From NCBI GenBank assembly GCA_964433135.1, contig CAYSQW010000056.1:1-23123 (forward strand): a stretch of DNA of 23,123 bases, in the 5' to 3' direction. The notes under the pieces were generated by a model, which was not told the DNA's origin, did not search any database, and was given only the letters and a program-made list of their open reading frames with translations. Shown here piece by piece: positions 22,811 to 23,123 of this stretch; position 1 is the first letter of the stretch; each line of letters opens with the position of its first letter. The position numbers and the translations under genes were made by a program. Source of the stretch: CAYSQW01 sp964433135 (GTDB taxonomy: Bacteria; Acidobacteriota; Aminicenantia; Aminicenantales; Aminicenantaceae).

Positions 22811-23123
22811 ATGGAAACATTATCACAACGGGAAGAACAGATACTTCTGGCCATTTTCTCGCTGAAGGATGACGCCTACCTGGTGGCTATCAAGAAGCAC
22901 CTGGCCGGGATTTTGGGTAAGAACTGGACTGTGGGTGCGGTTCACAAGCCGCTGCGCCGGCTTGAACAGATCGGCGTGCTCCATTCCTATACCGGAGAGT
23001 CCACAGCCAAGCGGGGTGGAAGAGCCAAGAAGATCTATGTGGTTACGAAAAAGGGATATCGCATTCTCTCTGAATACAAACGCATCAATGAGGCATTGTG
23101 GGCCAATTTCCCCGGTTACGATT
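22811..23123 (+). CDS. PadR-family transcriptional regulator, cut by the window end
   Basis: The frame is open from the ATG at 22811 to the window end (104 codons visible), so it is partial at its 3' end. It reads as a winged-helix PadR protein: 'SQREEQILLAIFSLKDDAYL', the recognition part 'WTVGAVHKPLRRLEQIGVL', and the wing 'RGGRAKKIYVVTKKGYRIL'. GAAGGA lies five to six bases before the ATG. PadR proteins bind operator dyads as dimers and often control a neighbouring transporter gene; here the regulated partner would lie to the right, outside the window. A weak promoter (GTGATA, 17 bases, TAAAAT at 22790-22795) is possible. The gene is not linked to the acyltransferase operon, being 674 bases of repeats away. 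Confidence 0.85.
   Translation, partial: METLSQREEQILLAIFSLKDDAYLVAIKKHLAGILGKNWTVGAVHKPLRRLEQIGVLHSYTGESTAKRGGRAKKIYVVTKKGYRILSEYKRINEALWANFPGYD

Noticed and set aside
1..23123. CRISPR array, tRNA or rRNA genes
   Set aside because: I saw no regularly spaced repeats and no tRNA- or rRNA-like sequence on either strand.

Overview
The window reads like bacterial chromosome from a Gram-negative-type (two-membrane) organism. Its proteins include an outer-membrane barrel, a lipoprotein with a lipobox, a GT9 heptosyltransferase-like enzyme and an ArnT-like transferase. Protein style suggests Acidobacteriota or Candidatus Aminicenantes: PD40/TolB lipoproteins, carboxypeptidase-regulatory plus TPR proteins, and a PadR gene at the right edge. 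This placement is an inference from protein style only; no rRNA or other phylogenetic marker beyond RsmA is present.

Layout. (1) 1-367 is a non-coding leader holding a repeat copy and an operator-like dyad over the -10 box of the first gene. (2) 368-7361 encodes exported proteins: a beta-propeller/FnIII protein (+), then on the minus strand a propeller-SGNH hydrolase-FnIII protein overlapping a double-AMIN/beta-barrel protein, then a divergent TolB-like lipoprotein (+). A strong hairpin terminator separates the first two transcription units. (3) 7419-11999 is a five-gene minus-strand run: GT9, polyprenyl-phosphate mannose synthase-like GT2, RsmA, a PP-loop ATPase and an overlapping radical SAM/SPASM enzyme. 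(4) 12234-15834 holds a TPR protein (+) convergent with AsnB plus a methyltransferase (-). (5) 16004-22136 is a tight five-gene plus-strand operon: B12-type radical SAM, ChbG/HpnK/NaxD-family deacetylase, membrane GT2, ArnT-like membrane glycosyltransferase, and hexapeptide acyltransferase. (6) 22137-22810 is repeat and transposase debris, followed by a PadR regulator cut by the window end.

The most interesting unit is region 5. A YdjC-family deacetylase, a polyprenyl-phosphate GT2 and an ArnT-like transferase are the three activities used by Francisella (NaxD/FlmF2/FlmK) and Bordetella (Lgm) to put a free amino sugar on lipid A phosphate. Here the set is fused to a radical SAM enzyme resembling the HpnJ partner of HpnK in hopanoid cyclitol-ether synthesis, and to an acyltransferase. 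My inference is a membrane pathway that builds a deacetylated, further remodelled sugar on a polyprenyl carrier and transfers it outside the inner membrane.

Transcription signals are readable. Extended -10 or consensus promoters sit in the divergent gaps. Three genes (starts 6190-, 6393+, 9223-) have -10 boxes so close to their ATG that leaderless mRNAs are predicted. Start codons were moved from the longest ORF where the family N-terminus, ribosome binding site or promoter argued for it.
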